Source: Spirochaetia bacterium | GTDB lineage: Bacteria > Spirochaetota > Spirochaetia > Treponematales > Breznakiellaceae | Assembly: GCA_025997595.1 (NCBI GenBank) | Contig: BNUU01000055.1 | Coordinates: 1 to 7,545, forward strand | Length of the DNA stretch: 7,545 nt | Direction of reading: 5' to 3' | In this document: positions 1 through 6,393 of the stretch, piece after piece | Layout: each line of letters opens with the position of its first letter | Numbering within the stretch: the stretch's first letter is position 1 | Program-made: the position numbers and the translations under genes | Notes under the pieces: model-generated | The model's database searches: none | Told to the model about the DNA's origin: nothing | The model's input: only the letters and a program-made list of their open reading frames with translations

Positions 1-2
1 AG

Positions 3-602
3 AGGGAGTGGAAGATTGGTGGCGATGGCTACAGGAGCACCACCGCAGCGGTTTCTTTTAACTTCCTTATTGAGAACGGCGCCGAAGCGGTAGACCTGCC
101 CAGCTCCAGCGAAATTATGGCGGCCCATCTGCGGGAAAACCTTAAGATCAATGCCACCATGAAAAAGACCGATACCACCCTTTTTGCCCAGGCCATGCTG
201 TCCAATCAGGTTCAGTCCCGTATGATGTGGGCCTTTGACCACACCCTGGAAGATGACTATACCACCCGGAACCTGGCCAATATTTCTCCCAATATGAACA
301 ACTGGATGCTGGCCAAGCGGGCGGGCAGAAGTACCAGCGCCGAAGGACTCATAGAGCCCCCGGACTTTTTGAAAGAGCTCTATACCCTCTACGATGAACG
401 TATGTCCCAGCCCTACGGTACCGATGCGTACTGGGCAGTGGTGCAGAAAGAAAAGGACCACTTTTACAAGTATGCGCTGGCAATTCCGCTCATCGAAAAA
501 TCCCAGCTTCCCCTGCCTATCAGCAACCGGCTGGCCAATATACCCACCGGCGGGTATCAGATTACCGCGCTGCATTTGCTGGAAAATATGTACATAAAAT
601 AA
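3..602 (+). CDS. ABC transporter solute-binding protein, family 5 (peptide-type), C-terminal part
   Basis: This frame is open from the left edge and runs for 199 residues to a TAA, so it is the C-terminal part of a longer protein whose start lies outside the window. It resembles the last third of family 5 (SBP_bac_5, DppA/OppA-like) extracytoplasmic binding proteins, which capture peptides or similar ligands and deliver them to the permease. Features that fit are the stretch MAAHLRENLKINATMKK near residues 39-55, the WAFDHTLEDDY region, an IEPPDFLKELYTLYDE segment, and the ending around IPLIEKSQLPLPISNRLANIP, which resembles the closing segment of these proteins. The four downstream importer genes support the call. 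The ligand cannot be read from this fragment. The signal peptide or lipobox would lie upstream. The ATG at position 117 is internal, because in-frame coding continues upstream of it without a stop. Confidence 0.85.
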   Translation, partial: REWKIGGDGYRSTTAAVSFNFLIENGAEAVDLPSSSEIMAAHLRENLKINATMKKTDTTLFAQAMLSNQVQSRMMWAFDHTLEDDYTTRNLANISPNMNNWMLAKRAGRSTSAEGLIEPPDFLKELYTLYDERMSQPYGTDAYWAVVQKEKDHFYKYALAIPLIEKSQLPLPISNRLANIPTGGYQITALHLLENMYIK

Positions 603-603
603 A

Positions 604-630
604 AGTCTGCACAATTAAACTGCGCAGACT
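604..630 (+). promoter_or_regulatory. Hairpin 1 after the binding-protein gene
   Basis: The perfect 7-base inverted repeat AGTCTGC (604-610) / GCAGACT (624-630) encloses a 13-base loop. It begins two bases after the stop codon of the binding-protein gene. No T-run follows, so it is not a standard intrinsic terminator. A plausible role is protecting the 3' end of the upstream message, or partial termination together with the next two hairpins. Confidence 0.5.
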
Positions 631-636
631 GCCGCG

Positions 637-662
637 ATATACGGCATTAAAACGCCGTATAT
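637..662 (+). promoter_or_regulatory. Hairpin 2, 9-base perfect stem
   Basis: ATATACGGC (637-645) pairs perfectly with GCCGTATAT (654-662) across an 8-base loop. The run TTTT at 662-665 overlaps the end of the stem and is short, so termination would be weak. It is the second of three hairpins in the gap between the binding-protein gene and the first permease gene. Confidence 0.6.
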
Positions 663-674
663 TTCCAAAATAGC

Positions 675-701
675 TTCCCCTCCGCCGCATGGCGGGGGGA
701 A
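675..701 (+). promoter_or_regulatory. Hairpin 3, strong GC-rich stem
   Basis: The arms 675-686 and 691-701 pair over 11 Watson-Crick base pairs with a single bulged T at 681 and the four-base loop GCAT. This is the most stable of the three structures. It is followed by AT-rich sequence (702-728) rather than a clean T-run. It ends about 28 bases before the ribosome binding site of the first permease gene, so it should not mask that site directly. It is a candidate for message stabilisation or partial transcription termination. Confidence 0.6.
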
Positions 702-726
702 TACTGATTTATTAATTTACTGATTT
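702..726 (+). repeat. Short direct repeat TACTGATTT x2
   Basis: TACTGATTT occurs at 702-710 and again at 718-726, a 16-base period, in the AT-rich part of the gap just before the first permease gene. It could be a protein-binding site or chance in AT-rich DNA. No convincing -35/-10 promoter pair was found around it. Confidence 0.3.
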
Positions 727-741
727 GTTGGGGGCCTCTAT

Positions 742-1740
742 ATGCTCAAATACTTAATCAAGCGTCTTTGCGGATGCGTGGTGATGATCGCTATTTTAAG
801 TTTAGTGACCTTTGTGGTCATCGACTTACCGCAGGGCGATTTTCTTTCAACCTATATCGGAACCATGCAGGCTTCGGGGAGGACTGTCGATCAGGCGGAA
901 ATTGATCAGCTGGTAATACAGTATGGTTTGGATCAGCCCCTGATGGTTAAGTATGTGAACTGGATTAAGGGGATCATCACCCGCGGTGATTTTGGCAGAT
1001 CCTTTTCCTGGAACCGGTCGGTTCGGGACATTCTGGCCGAACGGATGCCCCTGACCATATTCCTGGTCCTGGTAACTCTGATATTCCAATGGGTCGTTTC
1101 GGTACCCATCGCCATTTATTCATCCACCCACCAGTACAGTCCCCTGGACTATGTGTTCAATATCTTTGGCTTTATTGGGCTGTCCATCCCCAGCTTCCTG
1201 CTCGGTTTGGTGGTGGTCTATGTTTTGTTTAAACTGTTCAATTTTCCTATCACCGGATTATTTTCTCCGGAATACGATATTGTTCCCTGGAGCATGGGTA
1301 AGGTGCTTAACCTGATGTCCCATATCTGGCTGCCCATCATCATTCTGGGGGCCCAGGGTACCGCTTCGTTGATCCGTACTATTCGCGGCAACCTGATTGA
1401 CGAACTGCCAAAACAGTATGTAACCACCGCCCGGGCCAAGGGTCTGCCGGAACAAAAACTGCTGTTCCGTTACCCCATCAGGGTGGCGATCAACCCTTCG
1501 ATCAGTACCATAGGATGGGCTCTGCCGGGAATTTTTTCCAACGAGATAATCACCGCCACGGTTCTGAATCTGGAAAGCGTGGGGCCGGTGTTTCTGCAAT
1601 CGGTTAAAAGTCAGGACATGTATTTGGCCGGCAGTGTACTTTTGGTGCTCTGTACCATTACTATTTTGGGGACTGTCCTTTCGGACGTTTTACTGGCCCT
1701 GCTGGATCCCCGCATACGGATTGGAGGGGGCAGCAAATGA
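742..1740 (+). CDS. Peptide-type ABC transporter permease, DppB/OppB-like
   Basis: This 332-residue inner-membrane protein is one half of the translocation channel of a Dpp/Opp-type importer. The family length is usually about 300-340. The N-terminal MLKYLIKRL and first membrane segment (about 9-29) are typical. An extracytoplasmic part follows, with the family's GDFGRS signature at 82-87. Further hydrophobic segments lie near 105-126, 140-165, 194-213, 256-275 and 296-318. The cytoplasmic EAA coupling loop, which docks on the ATPases, is at about 226-245 (YVTTARAKGLPEQKLLFRYP). The C-terminal DPRIRIG is also typical. The ATG has a G-rich run (730-734) seven bases upstream. It follows a 139-base gap with three hairpins and overlaps the next permease by 4 bases. 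The substrate is not determined by this subunit. Confidence 0.92.
   Translation: MLKYLIKRLCGCVVMIAILSLVTFVVIDLPQGDFLSTYIGTMQASGRTVDQAEIDQLVIQYGLDQPLMVKYVNWIKGIITRGDFGRSFSWNRSVRDILAERMPLTIFLVLVTLIFQWVVSVPIAIYSSTHQYSPLDYVFNIFGFIGLSIPSFLLGLVVVYVLFKLFNFPITGLFSPEYDIVPWSMGKVLNLMSHIWLPIIILGAQGTASLIRTIRGNLIDELPKQYVTTARAKGLPEQKLLFRYPIRVAINPSISTIGWALPGIFSNEIITATVLNLESVGPVFLQSVKSQDMYLAGSVLLVLCTITILGTVLSDVLLALLDPRIRIGGGSK
1723..1727 (+). promoter_or_regulatory. Ribosome binding site for the second permease
   Basis: GGAGG lies inside the end of the first permease gene, nine bases before the ATG at 1737. It supports that start and the 4-base ATGA overlap between the two permease genes. Confidence 0.7.
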
Positions 1741-2849
1741 CCACCGAAGATACCAGGCAAAAGGATATAGCCACTGCTTCCCAGTGGAAACTTATTTATT
1801 GGAAATTCAGACAGCACAAAATGGCCATCGTGGCGATTGCGGTGCTGCTCATATTTTATCTGGTTGCCCTGTTCGCCGGCTTTTTCGCGGTGAACGATAT
1901 AAACACCCGTTTCGCCAATATGCAGAACGCGCCGCCCATGGGACTGCACCTCTTTTCGGATAAGGGTTTTGAGGGGCTCTTCTATTACGGTACTACCCGG
2001 CAGCTGAATCAGAAAACCTACCGGTACGAGTATACCGCAGACAAAACCAATATCATTCACATTAAATTTTTTGGTAAAGGGTTTGAATACAAACTCTTTG
2101 GTTTTATCCCTGCTTCGAGGCACTTTTTGGCCTTTGAGCATAACCAGGCGCCCCTGCTCCTGTTGGGTACCGACGGTTTGGGCCGCTGCCTTTTTTCCCG
2201 GATAATCTTCGGCAGCCAGATATCCCTTTCCATTGGCCTGGTAGGGGTGTTTATCAGCTTTGTTATTGGGGTGCTGGTGGGCAGCATATCGGGATATTTC
2301 GGTGGCGCCATTGACGAGGTGATCCAGCGGATCATAGACTTTATCGTATCCATTCCGACCATGCCCCTGTGGATGGTTCTTTCCGCAGCCATTCCCCGGG
2401 ATTGGCCGGTAACCAAAACCTACTTCATGATCACCATCATCCTTTCCCTGGTGGGCTGGTGCAGCCTGGCCCGAACCGTGCGGGGAAAGCTGCTGGCATT
2501 GCGGGAAGAAGATTTCGTGGCCGCAGCCCGGGCCTCCGGGGCGGGACATCTGCGGATCATCACCCGCCACCTGCTGCCGTCATTTTCCAGCCACCTGATC
2601 GTTTCCATAACCCTTTCGGTTCCCCGGATGATCCTGAGTGAAACATCCTTAAGCTTTTTGGGCATAGGCATGCAGCCCCCGGCGGTCAGCTGGGGAGTTC
2701 TGCTCCAGGATGCGCAAAATCTGTTGGCTATTGCGTCCTATCCCTGGCAGCTTACCCCTGCGCTTTTCATAATCGTGGTTGTACTGATGTATAACTTCTT
2801 TGGCGACGGATTGCGGGATGCGGTTGATCCCTACGGCGTAAAGCATTAA
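1737..2849 (+). CDS. Peptide-type ABC transporter permease, DppC/OppC-like, with periplasmic insertion
   Basis: This 370-residue protein is the second channel subunit of the importer and pairs with the preceding DppB-like protein. Residues 17-29 (WKLIYWKFRQHKM) and a membrane segment at about 30-52 match the OppC N-terminal region. The core starts at LGTDGLGRCLFSR (143-155). Later membrane segments lie near 163-183, 200-218, 229-246, 286-300 and 340-355. The EAA loop is at about 260-280 (FVAAARASGAGHLRIITRHLL). The ending DGLRDAVDPYG is diagnostic. Typical OppC/DppC proteins are about 300 residues. The excess sits between the first membrane segment and the LGTDGLGR motif (about 54-140) and is predicted to face outside. 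From memory, a subgroup of peptide-type permeases shares such an insertion. Translation is probably coupled to the upstream gene by the 4-base overlap. Confidence 0.92.
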   Translation: MTTEDTRQKDIATASQWKLIYWKFRQHKMAIVAIAVLLIFYLVALFAGFFAVNDINTRFANMQNAPPMGLHLFSDKGFEGLFYYGTTRQLNQKTYRYEYTADKTNIIHIKFFGKGFEYKLFGFIPASRHFLAFEHNQAPLLLLGTDGLGRCLFSRIIFGSQISLSIGLVGVFISFVIGVLVGSISGYFGGAIDEVIQRIIDFIVSIPTMPLWMVLSAAIPRDWPVTKTYFMITIILSLVGWCSLARTVRGKLLALREEDFVAAARASGAGHLRIITRHLLPSFSSHLIVSITLSVPRMILSETSLSFLGIGMQPPAVSWGVLLQDAQNLLAIASYPWQLTPALFIIVVVLMYNFFGDGLRDAVDPYGVKH

Positions 2850-2850
2850 G

Positions 2851-2855
2851 GGAGG
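2851..2855 (+). promoter_or_regulatory. Ribosome binding site deciding a TTG start
   Basis: GGAGG (GGGAGG from 2850) stands six bases before the TTG at 2862. It supports TTG as the start of the DppD-like ATPase. No ATG or GTG with better spacing is present. Confidence 0.75.
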
Positions 2856-2861
2856 TTTATT

Positions 2862-3878
2862 TTGAAAGACGATGTATTGCTGGAAATAAATAACCTGACC
2901 GTCGAATTCCACATGTTCGAAGGGATTGTCAAGGCGGTTGATAATTTGTCCCTGGTGATCAAAAAGAACCGGGTCATGGGTATCATCGGCGAAAGCGGTT
3001 CGGGGAAATCCGTAACCGCCCAGAGCATACTCCGCATAGTCCCCACCCCTCCGGGCAGGACCACCACCGGGGAGATCCTCTTTCGATCCAACGAAGGGGG
3101 CAGGGAAAAAATTGTCAACATTTTATCCATGCACCCCCGGAGCGCGGAAATCAGAAAGATCCGGGGCAAGGAGATCAGCATGATCTTCCAGGAACCCATG
3201 ACCTCCTTCGGGCCCCTGGACACCATCGGCAGGCAGATTGCCGAAGTGATCACCACCCATGAGCCGGAGGTGAAATACGAAGAGGCCCTGCAGCGGGCGG
3301 TAGGGCTGCTTTCCGATGTGGGTATATCCCGGGCGGAAAAGGTGGTTGAGGATTTTCCCCATCAGCTCTCCGGCGGCATGCGGCAGCGGGCCATGATCGC
3401 CATGGGCCTGGCCTGCCATCCCCGGCTGCTCCTGGCGGACGAACCTACCACCGCCCTGGACGTTACGGTTCAGGCCCAGATACTGTCCCTGCTCCGGGAA
3501 CTGCAGGTTACCCGCAGGATGTCCATGATCTACATTACCCATAACCTGGCGGTGGTCAGCGAGATCGCCGACGATATCACGGTGATGTACCTGGGGAACA
3601 TGTGCGAATCCGGGGATGTAAACACCATTGTGAAAAATCCCCTGCATCCCTACACCCAGGCGCTCTGGAAATCCATCCCCGGCATGGTGGGTGAAATTAC
3701 CCGGCTGGAACCCATCGCGGGAACCATGCCCAGCATGTCCGCCATTCCCAAGGGGTGTGTTTTCTGCACCCGGTGTGAACACAGGATAAGCGGGCTATGC
3801 GACGGCGACAAACGTCCGGAACCGGTGGAAGTTGAGAACGGCCATTGGGTTAACTGTTTCCTGTACCAAAAAAATTAA
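2862..3878 (+). CDS. Peptide-type ABC transporter ATP-binding protein, DppD/OppD-like
   Basis: This 338-residue cytoplasmic ATPase is one of the two different nucleotide-binding subunits that power the importer. All ABC motifs are intact: Walker A GESGSGKS (43-50), Q-loop glutamine 110, signature LSGGM (169-173), Walker B LLLADEP (189-195) with catalytic Glu194, and the switch histidine 227. The C-terminal oligopeptide-transporter extension (from about 255, with HPYTQAL at 262-268) carries cysteines 299, 302, 305, 313 and 332. In DppD proteins four of such cysteines can hold an iron-sulphur cluster, and Cys302 is an additional one here. The start is TTG, chosen because of the GGAGG site six bases upstream and because the product begins like the family ([12 protein letters not shown]). 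It lies 12 bases after the DppC-like gene. Confidence 0.93.
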   Translation: MKDDVLLEINNLTVEFHMFEGIVKAVDNLSLVIKKNRVMGIIGESGSGKSVTAQSILRIVPTPPGRTTTGEILFRSNEGGREKIVNILSMHPRSAEIRKIRGKEISMIFQEPMTSFGPLDTIGRQIAEVITTHEPEVKYEEALQRAVGLLSDVGISRAEKVVEDFPHQLSGGMRQRAMIAMGLACHPRLLLADEPTTALDVTVQAQILSLLRELQVTRRMSMIYITHNLAVVSEIADDITVMYLGNMCESGDVNTIVKNPLHPYTQALWKSIPGMVGEITRLEPIAGTMPSMSAIPKGCVFCTRCEHRISGLCDGDKRPEPVEVENGHWVNCFLYQKN

Positions 3879-3882
3879 GCAA

Positions 3883-3900
3883 AAGAGGCAGCTGCCTCTT
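3883..3900 (+). promoter_or_regulatory. Perfect 18-base palindrome before the DppF-like gene
   Basis: AAGAGGCAG/CTGCCTCTT is perfectly self-complementary. It lies between the stop of the DppD-like gene and the GGGGAG ribosome binding site (3901-3906) of the next gene, directly touching that site. As DNA it could bind a dimeric regulator. As RNA it could form a stem of about 6-7 pairs with a 4-6 base loop beside the ribosome binding site. No T-run follows on the plus strand. On the minus strand the sequence beyond it is T-rich. Confidence 0.5.
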
Positions 3901-3906
3901 GGGGAG
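3901..3906 (+). promoter_or_regulatory. Ribosome binding site deciding the DppF-like start
   Basis: GGGGAG lies seven bases before the ATG at 3914. It favours that ATG over the in-frame TTG at 3899, which lies inside the palindrome and upstream of this site. Confidence 0.65.
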
Positions 3907-3913
3907 CCTGATT

Positions 3914-4906
3914 ATGGAACCTTTATTAACGGTTAAAAATTTAAAGAAGCATTACCCCATCCAACGGGGATTTTTCAAGAAAACGGTGGGTACGGTAAAA
4001 GCGGTGGATGGTATCAGCTTTGATATATTCCCCGGTGAAATCCTGGGCCTGGTGGGTGAATCTGGCTGCGGTAAATCGACCCTGGGCAAGTGTCTGCTTA
4101 ACCTTATTGTCCCCACCGAAGGGGAACGGAAGCTCAACCTGAAAGACCGTTCCATCAATCTGGAAACCATGGACAAGGCCGAAACCCGGCAATACCGCAA
4201 AGCGGTTCAGATGATCTTCCAGGACCCCCACTCCTCCCTGAACCCCCGGATGACCATCTACGAAATTCTGAAAGAGCCCCTGCTTTTACTTTTGGGGGAA
4301 CATGATGACAAAAAGATCCGCGCCAACATCGAGGAGATCATCAGCCTGGTGGGCCTTAAGCCCGAGTTCCTGGTCCGGTATCCCCACAGCTTCAGCGGCG
4401 GCCAGCGCCAGCGCATTGGCCTGGCCCGGGCCATCATTACCCGGCCCGAGCTGGTGGTGGCGGACGAACCGGTTTCGGCGCTGGACGTTTCCATCCAGGC
4501 GCAGATACTGAACCTGCTTACGGATATGCGGGATAATTTCAACCTGACCTTCCTGTTTATTACCCACGATCTGGCGGTGGTGCGGTATATCTGTGACCGG
4601 GTTATTGTGATGTACCTGGGACATATCGTGGAAATAGGGGACAAACTTGATATCATGAGTTCCCCCCGGCACCCCTACACCAACGCGCTTTTACAGGTTA
4701 TCCCCAAGGGCGATAAGGCCCTGCTGGAATCCAAGCGGCTGCTCCAGGGTGAATTGCCGGACCCGATCAACATGCCCTCAGGCTGCGTGTTCCATCCCCG
4801 GTGCCCCTACTGCAAGGATATCTGCAAAACCCAGGTTCCCGATTTGGCAGAAAAAGGCCGACAGTTGGTAAAGTGTCACTTTCCCCTTGCCGGCGTTAAG
4901 GACTAA
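3914..4906 (+). CDS. Peptide-type ABC transporter ATP-binding protein, DppF/OppF-like
   Basis: This 330-residue ATPase is the partner of the DppD-like subunit in a heterodimeric motor. From the ATG the protein begins [16 protein letters not shown], the usual DppF/OppF opening. Its [20 protein letters not shown] segment (14-33) is the characteristic N-terminal insertion of the F-type subunit. Motifs are intact: Walker A GESGCGKS (48-55), Q-loop Gln103 in [13 protein letters not shown], signature FSGGQRQR (160-167), Walker B LVVADEP (180-186) with Glu185, and the switch histidine 218. The C-terminal extension has HPYTNALL (253-260) and cysteines 291, 297, 300, 304 and 321. The gap to the upstream gene is 35 bases, with a palindrome in it. 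The hydrolase-like gene begins 20 bases downstream. Confidence 0.94.
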   Translation: MEPLLTVKNLKKHYPIQRGFFKKTVGTVKAVDGISFDIFPGEILGLVGESGCGKSTLGKCLLNLIVPTEGERKLNLKDRSINLETMDKAETRQYRKAVQMIFQDPHSSLNPRMTIYEILKEPLLLLLGEHDDKKIRANIEEIISLVGLKPEFLVRYPHSFSGGQRQRIGLARAIITRPELVVADEPVSALDVSIQAQILNLLTDMRDNFNLTFLFITHDLAVVRYICDRVIVMYLGHIVEIGDKLDIMSSPRHPYTNALLQVIPKGDKALLESKRLLQGELPDPINMPSGCVFHPRCPYCKDICKTQVPDLAEKGRQLVKCHFPLAGVKD

Positions 4907-4916
4907 ATAAGTGTTT

Positions 4917-4922
4917 GGAGGA
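4917..4922 (+). promoter_or_regulatory. Ribosome binding site for the hydrolase-like gene
   Basis: GGAGGA ends four bases before the ATG at 4927. It overlaps the alternative in-frame TTG (4915-4917), so that TTG is unlikely to be the start. Confidence 0.75.
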
Positions 4923-4926
4923 AATT

Positions 4927-5835
4927 ATGAGTGAGAAAGGATTTGTTAACATCGACAGGCTGATTCCGGAGGTTCCGCCGGCCAATCAAAAACTTAAATT
5001 GGTGATCGATTCCGATGTGGGTAACGAAATCGACGATTTCTATGCCATCGCCCTGGTTTTGGCGTCCCCGGATCGTTTCGATTTGAAGGGGATAGTGGGG
5101 GCCAATTATAACAACTCCCGCCCCGGAGCAGGCCCCGACAGCATCCGTACCTCGGTGGCATTGACCCACGAGCTTTTGGCATCCGCAGGACTGGATGGTA
5201 AGTTCCCCGTTTTCCACGGTTCCCATCCCCTGCAGTACCTGGGGTACCCCAGCGAAAGCGAGGGGGCCGCGTTTATTGTGGATGAAGCGAAAAAGGCTTC
5301 CCCGGAAGATCCCCTCTGGGTAGTAGTCCTGGGCGCTTCCAGCACCACCGCATCGGCCCTGCTGATGGACCCTTCCATTGCGGAAAACATCCGCTGTATC
5401 TACCACACCCGCAGCGACTGGACCTGGCCTACCCGGTCCGTTCAGTTCAACGTTAAGGGGGATATCCACGCAGCCCGTTCAATTTTAAAAAGCCGGGTCC
5501 CCCTGGTCTGGTTTGATACGGGCACCCAGCTCATGATCCCCTATGCCTACACCAAAAAATACCTGGCCCCCATCAATTCCCTGGGCAAGTTCCTCCACGA
5601 CTTCCGTGACCGGGACCCCCATTTCGCCGACGATGACAAGGGCTTCTTTGACATGGGTGATTTTGTGTATCTTATTGACCCCTCCACGGTTAAATCTGAA
5701 ATTACCTATGTGCCCTTAATGGACGAGTATATGTATTTTGATTTTTCCAGGGTCAACGGAAAAATGCTGCGGGTATTTGATATTGATAACGACAGATCCT
5801 GGAACATGCTTTTTGAACGGCTCAAAAAGATGTAG
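4927..5835 (+). CDS. Inosine-uridine nucleoside hydrolase (IUNH)-like protein
   Basis: This 302-residue protein has the length of ribonucleoside hydrolases, which cleave the N-glycosidic bond of nucleosides to give base and ribose. The N-terminal calcium-binding motif appears as DSDVGNEIDDFYA (28-40), a variant of DTDPGxDD with two extra residues. Asp30, Asp36 and Asp37 correspond by eye to the metal ligands. GIVGANYNN (56-63) matches the second conserved strand and loop. VQFNVKGDIHAA (172-183) matches EFNxxxDPEAA, with Gln173 in place of the usual Glu. FDMGDFVYLIDPS (241-253) matches the C-terminal HDPxAVxxxxDP element, with Asp245 as metal ligand but Gly244 where the catalytic His normally sits. 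It has no signal peptide, so it is probably cytoplasmic. It is last in the importer operon, which suggests it processes an imported ligand. The fold assignment is confident. The substrate, and even hydrolase activity, are not. Confidence 0.8.
   Translation: MSEKGFVNIDRLIPEVPPANQKLKLVIDSDVGNEIDDFYAIALVLASPDRFDLKGIVGANYNNSRPGAGPDSIRTSVALTHELLASAGLDGKFPVFHGSHPLQYLGYPSESEGAAFIVDEAKKASPEDPLWVVVLGASSTTASALLMDPSIAENIRCIYHTRSDWTWPTRSVQFNVKGDIHAARSILKSRVPLVWFDTGTQLMIPYAYTKKYLAPINSLGKFLHDFRDRDPHFADDDKGFFDMGDFVYLIDPSTVKSEITYVPLMDEYMYFDFSRVNGKMLRVFDIDNDRSWNMLFERLKKM
5809..5829. other. AT-rich inverted repeat at the convergent junction
   Basis: CTTTTTGA (5809-5816) and TCAAAAAG (5822-5829) are perfect 8-base arms around the loop ACGGC. 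They lie in the last codons of the hydrolase-like gene, just ahead of its stop. The two operons converge here with 6 bases between stop codons. It could act as a weak terminator in either direction, but the stem is AT-rich and no separate T-run follows, so that role is uncertain. Confidence 0.35.
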
Positions 5836-5841
5836 ATTACT

Positions 5842-6393
5842 TTACAGTCCCAGTATCGCCCCGGCCGCCCCCGCCAGTGCAATGTAAACCACCGGGTGCT
5901 TTTTAAATTTGTACACAAGGAAAAACAGCGCCGCAAAAAGGATACATTCTTTCCGGCGCAGCATTGCCGACAATGTTTCTGCGGCGGGGTTATAGAGGGA
6001 GATGGCAAGGGCCCCCAATGCCGCGGCGGAGAGGAGCCCCGCCCCGGCAGGACGGAACCCGGCAAAAAGGGAGGCCACCGTTTTACTATCTTTAAAGGCA
6101 TTGAGGACACGGGCAATGATAACAATGATGATAATCGAAGGGCTCACCAGCCCCAGCGATGCAATCAGGCCGCCTGCTATACCGGCGTACTGAAAACCCG
6201 TATAGGCCGAAAGGTTTACTCCAATGGCCCCCGGCAGGGACTGGGCCACCGCCAGCATATCCCCAATTTTTTCCGCACTGAGCCAATCGTACTTGTCCGC
6301 CATCTCGTAAAGAAAGGGCAGCGTCGCGTATCCCCCGCCGATTGAAAAAAGTCCGATCTTAAAAAACTGCGCAAAGAGGAAAAGTAATTTCAT
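5842..6393 (-). CDS. Short-chain chromate transporter family protein, second of a pair
   Basis: This 183-residue membrane protein is a single CHR domain (Pfam Chromate_transp), half of a classical ChrA. ChrA exports chromate, but many CHR proteins have no known substrate. The domain signature is visible: a first hydrophobic helix with FSIGGGYATLPFL (16-28), then AVAQSLPGAIGVNLSAYTG (48-66). Long hydrophobic stretches follow at about 70-97, 108-133, 149-162 and 167-183. It starts at an ATG whose ATGA overlaps the stop of the upstream partner gene, with a GGAAGGGGAAA ribosome-site-like sequence just upstream in that gene. Short CHR proteins usually work as pairs from adjacent genes, as in the YwrA/YwrB type. 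This one probably forms a heterodimer with its neighbour. Confidence 0.88.
   Translation of the reverse strand: MKLLFLFAQFFKIGLFSIGGGYATLPFLYEMADKYDWLSAEKIGDMLAVAQSLPGAIGVNLSAYTGFQYAGIAGGLIASLGLVSPSIIIIVIIARVLNAFKDSKTVASLFAGFRPAGAGLLSAAALGALAISLYNPAAETLSAMLRRKECILFAALFFLVYKFKKHPVVYIALAGAAGAILGL

Noticed and set aside
117..119. ATG at 117 as a gene start
   Set aside because: Coding in the same frame continues upstream to the window edge with family-like residues (WKIGGDGY, NFLIENGAEAV), so this is an internal methionine.
1611..2570. Long minus-strand open frame of 319 codons opposite the permease genes
   Set aside because: It lies entirely opposite two well-recognised permease genes. Its product is rich in His, Gly, Pro and Gln without any known motif, as expected for the antisense of GC-rich coding sequence.
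3123..3782. Minus-strand open frame of 219 codons opposite the DppD-like ATPase
   Set aside because: It is antisense to a complete ABC ATPase with all motifs, has no ribosome site and no family resemblance.
3899..3901. TTG at 3899 as the start of the DppF-like gene
   Set aside because: It lies within the palindrome and before the GGGGAG site. The ATG at 3914 has proper spacing and gives the family-typical N-terminus.
4915..4917. TTG at 4915 as the start of the hydrolase-like gene
   Set aside because: It overlaps the GGAGGA ribosome site that serves the ATG at 4927.
5896..6345. Plus-strand open frame of 149 codons in the chromate-transporter region
   Set aside because: The minus strand here encodes a clear CHR membrane protein. 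The plus-strand product is low in hydrophobic order and has no motif.
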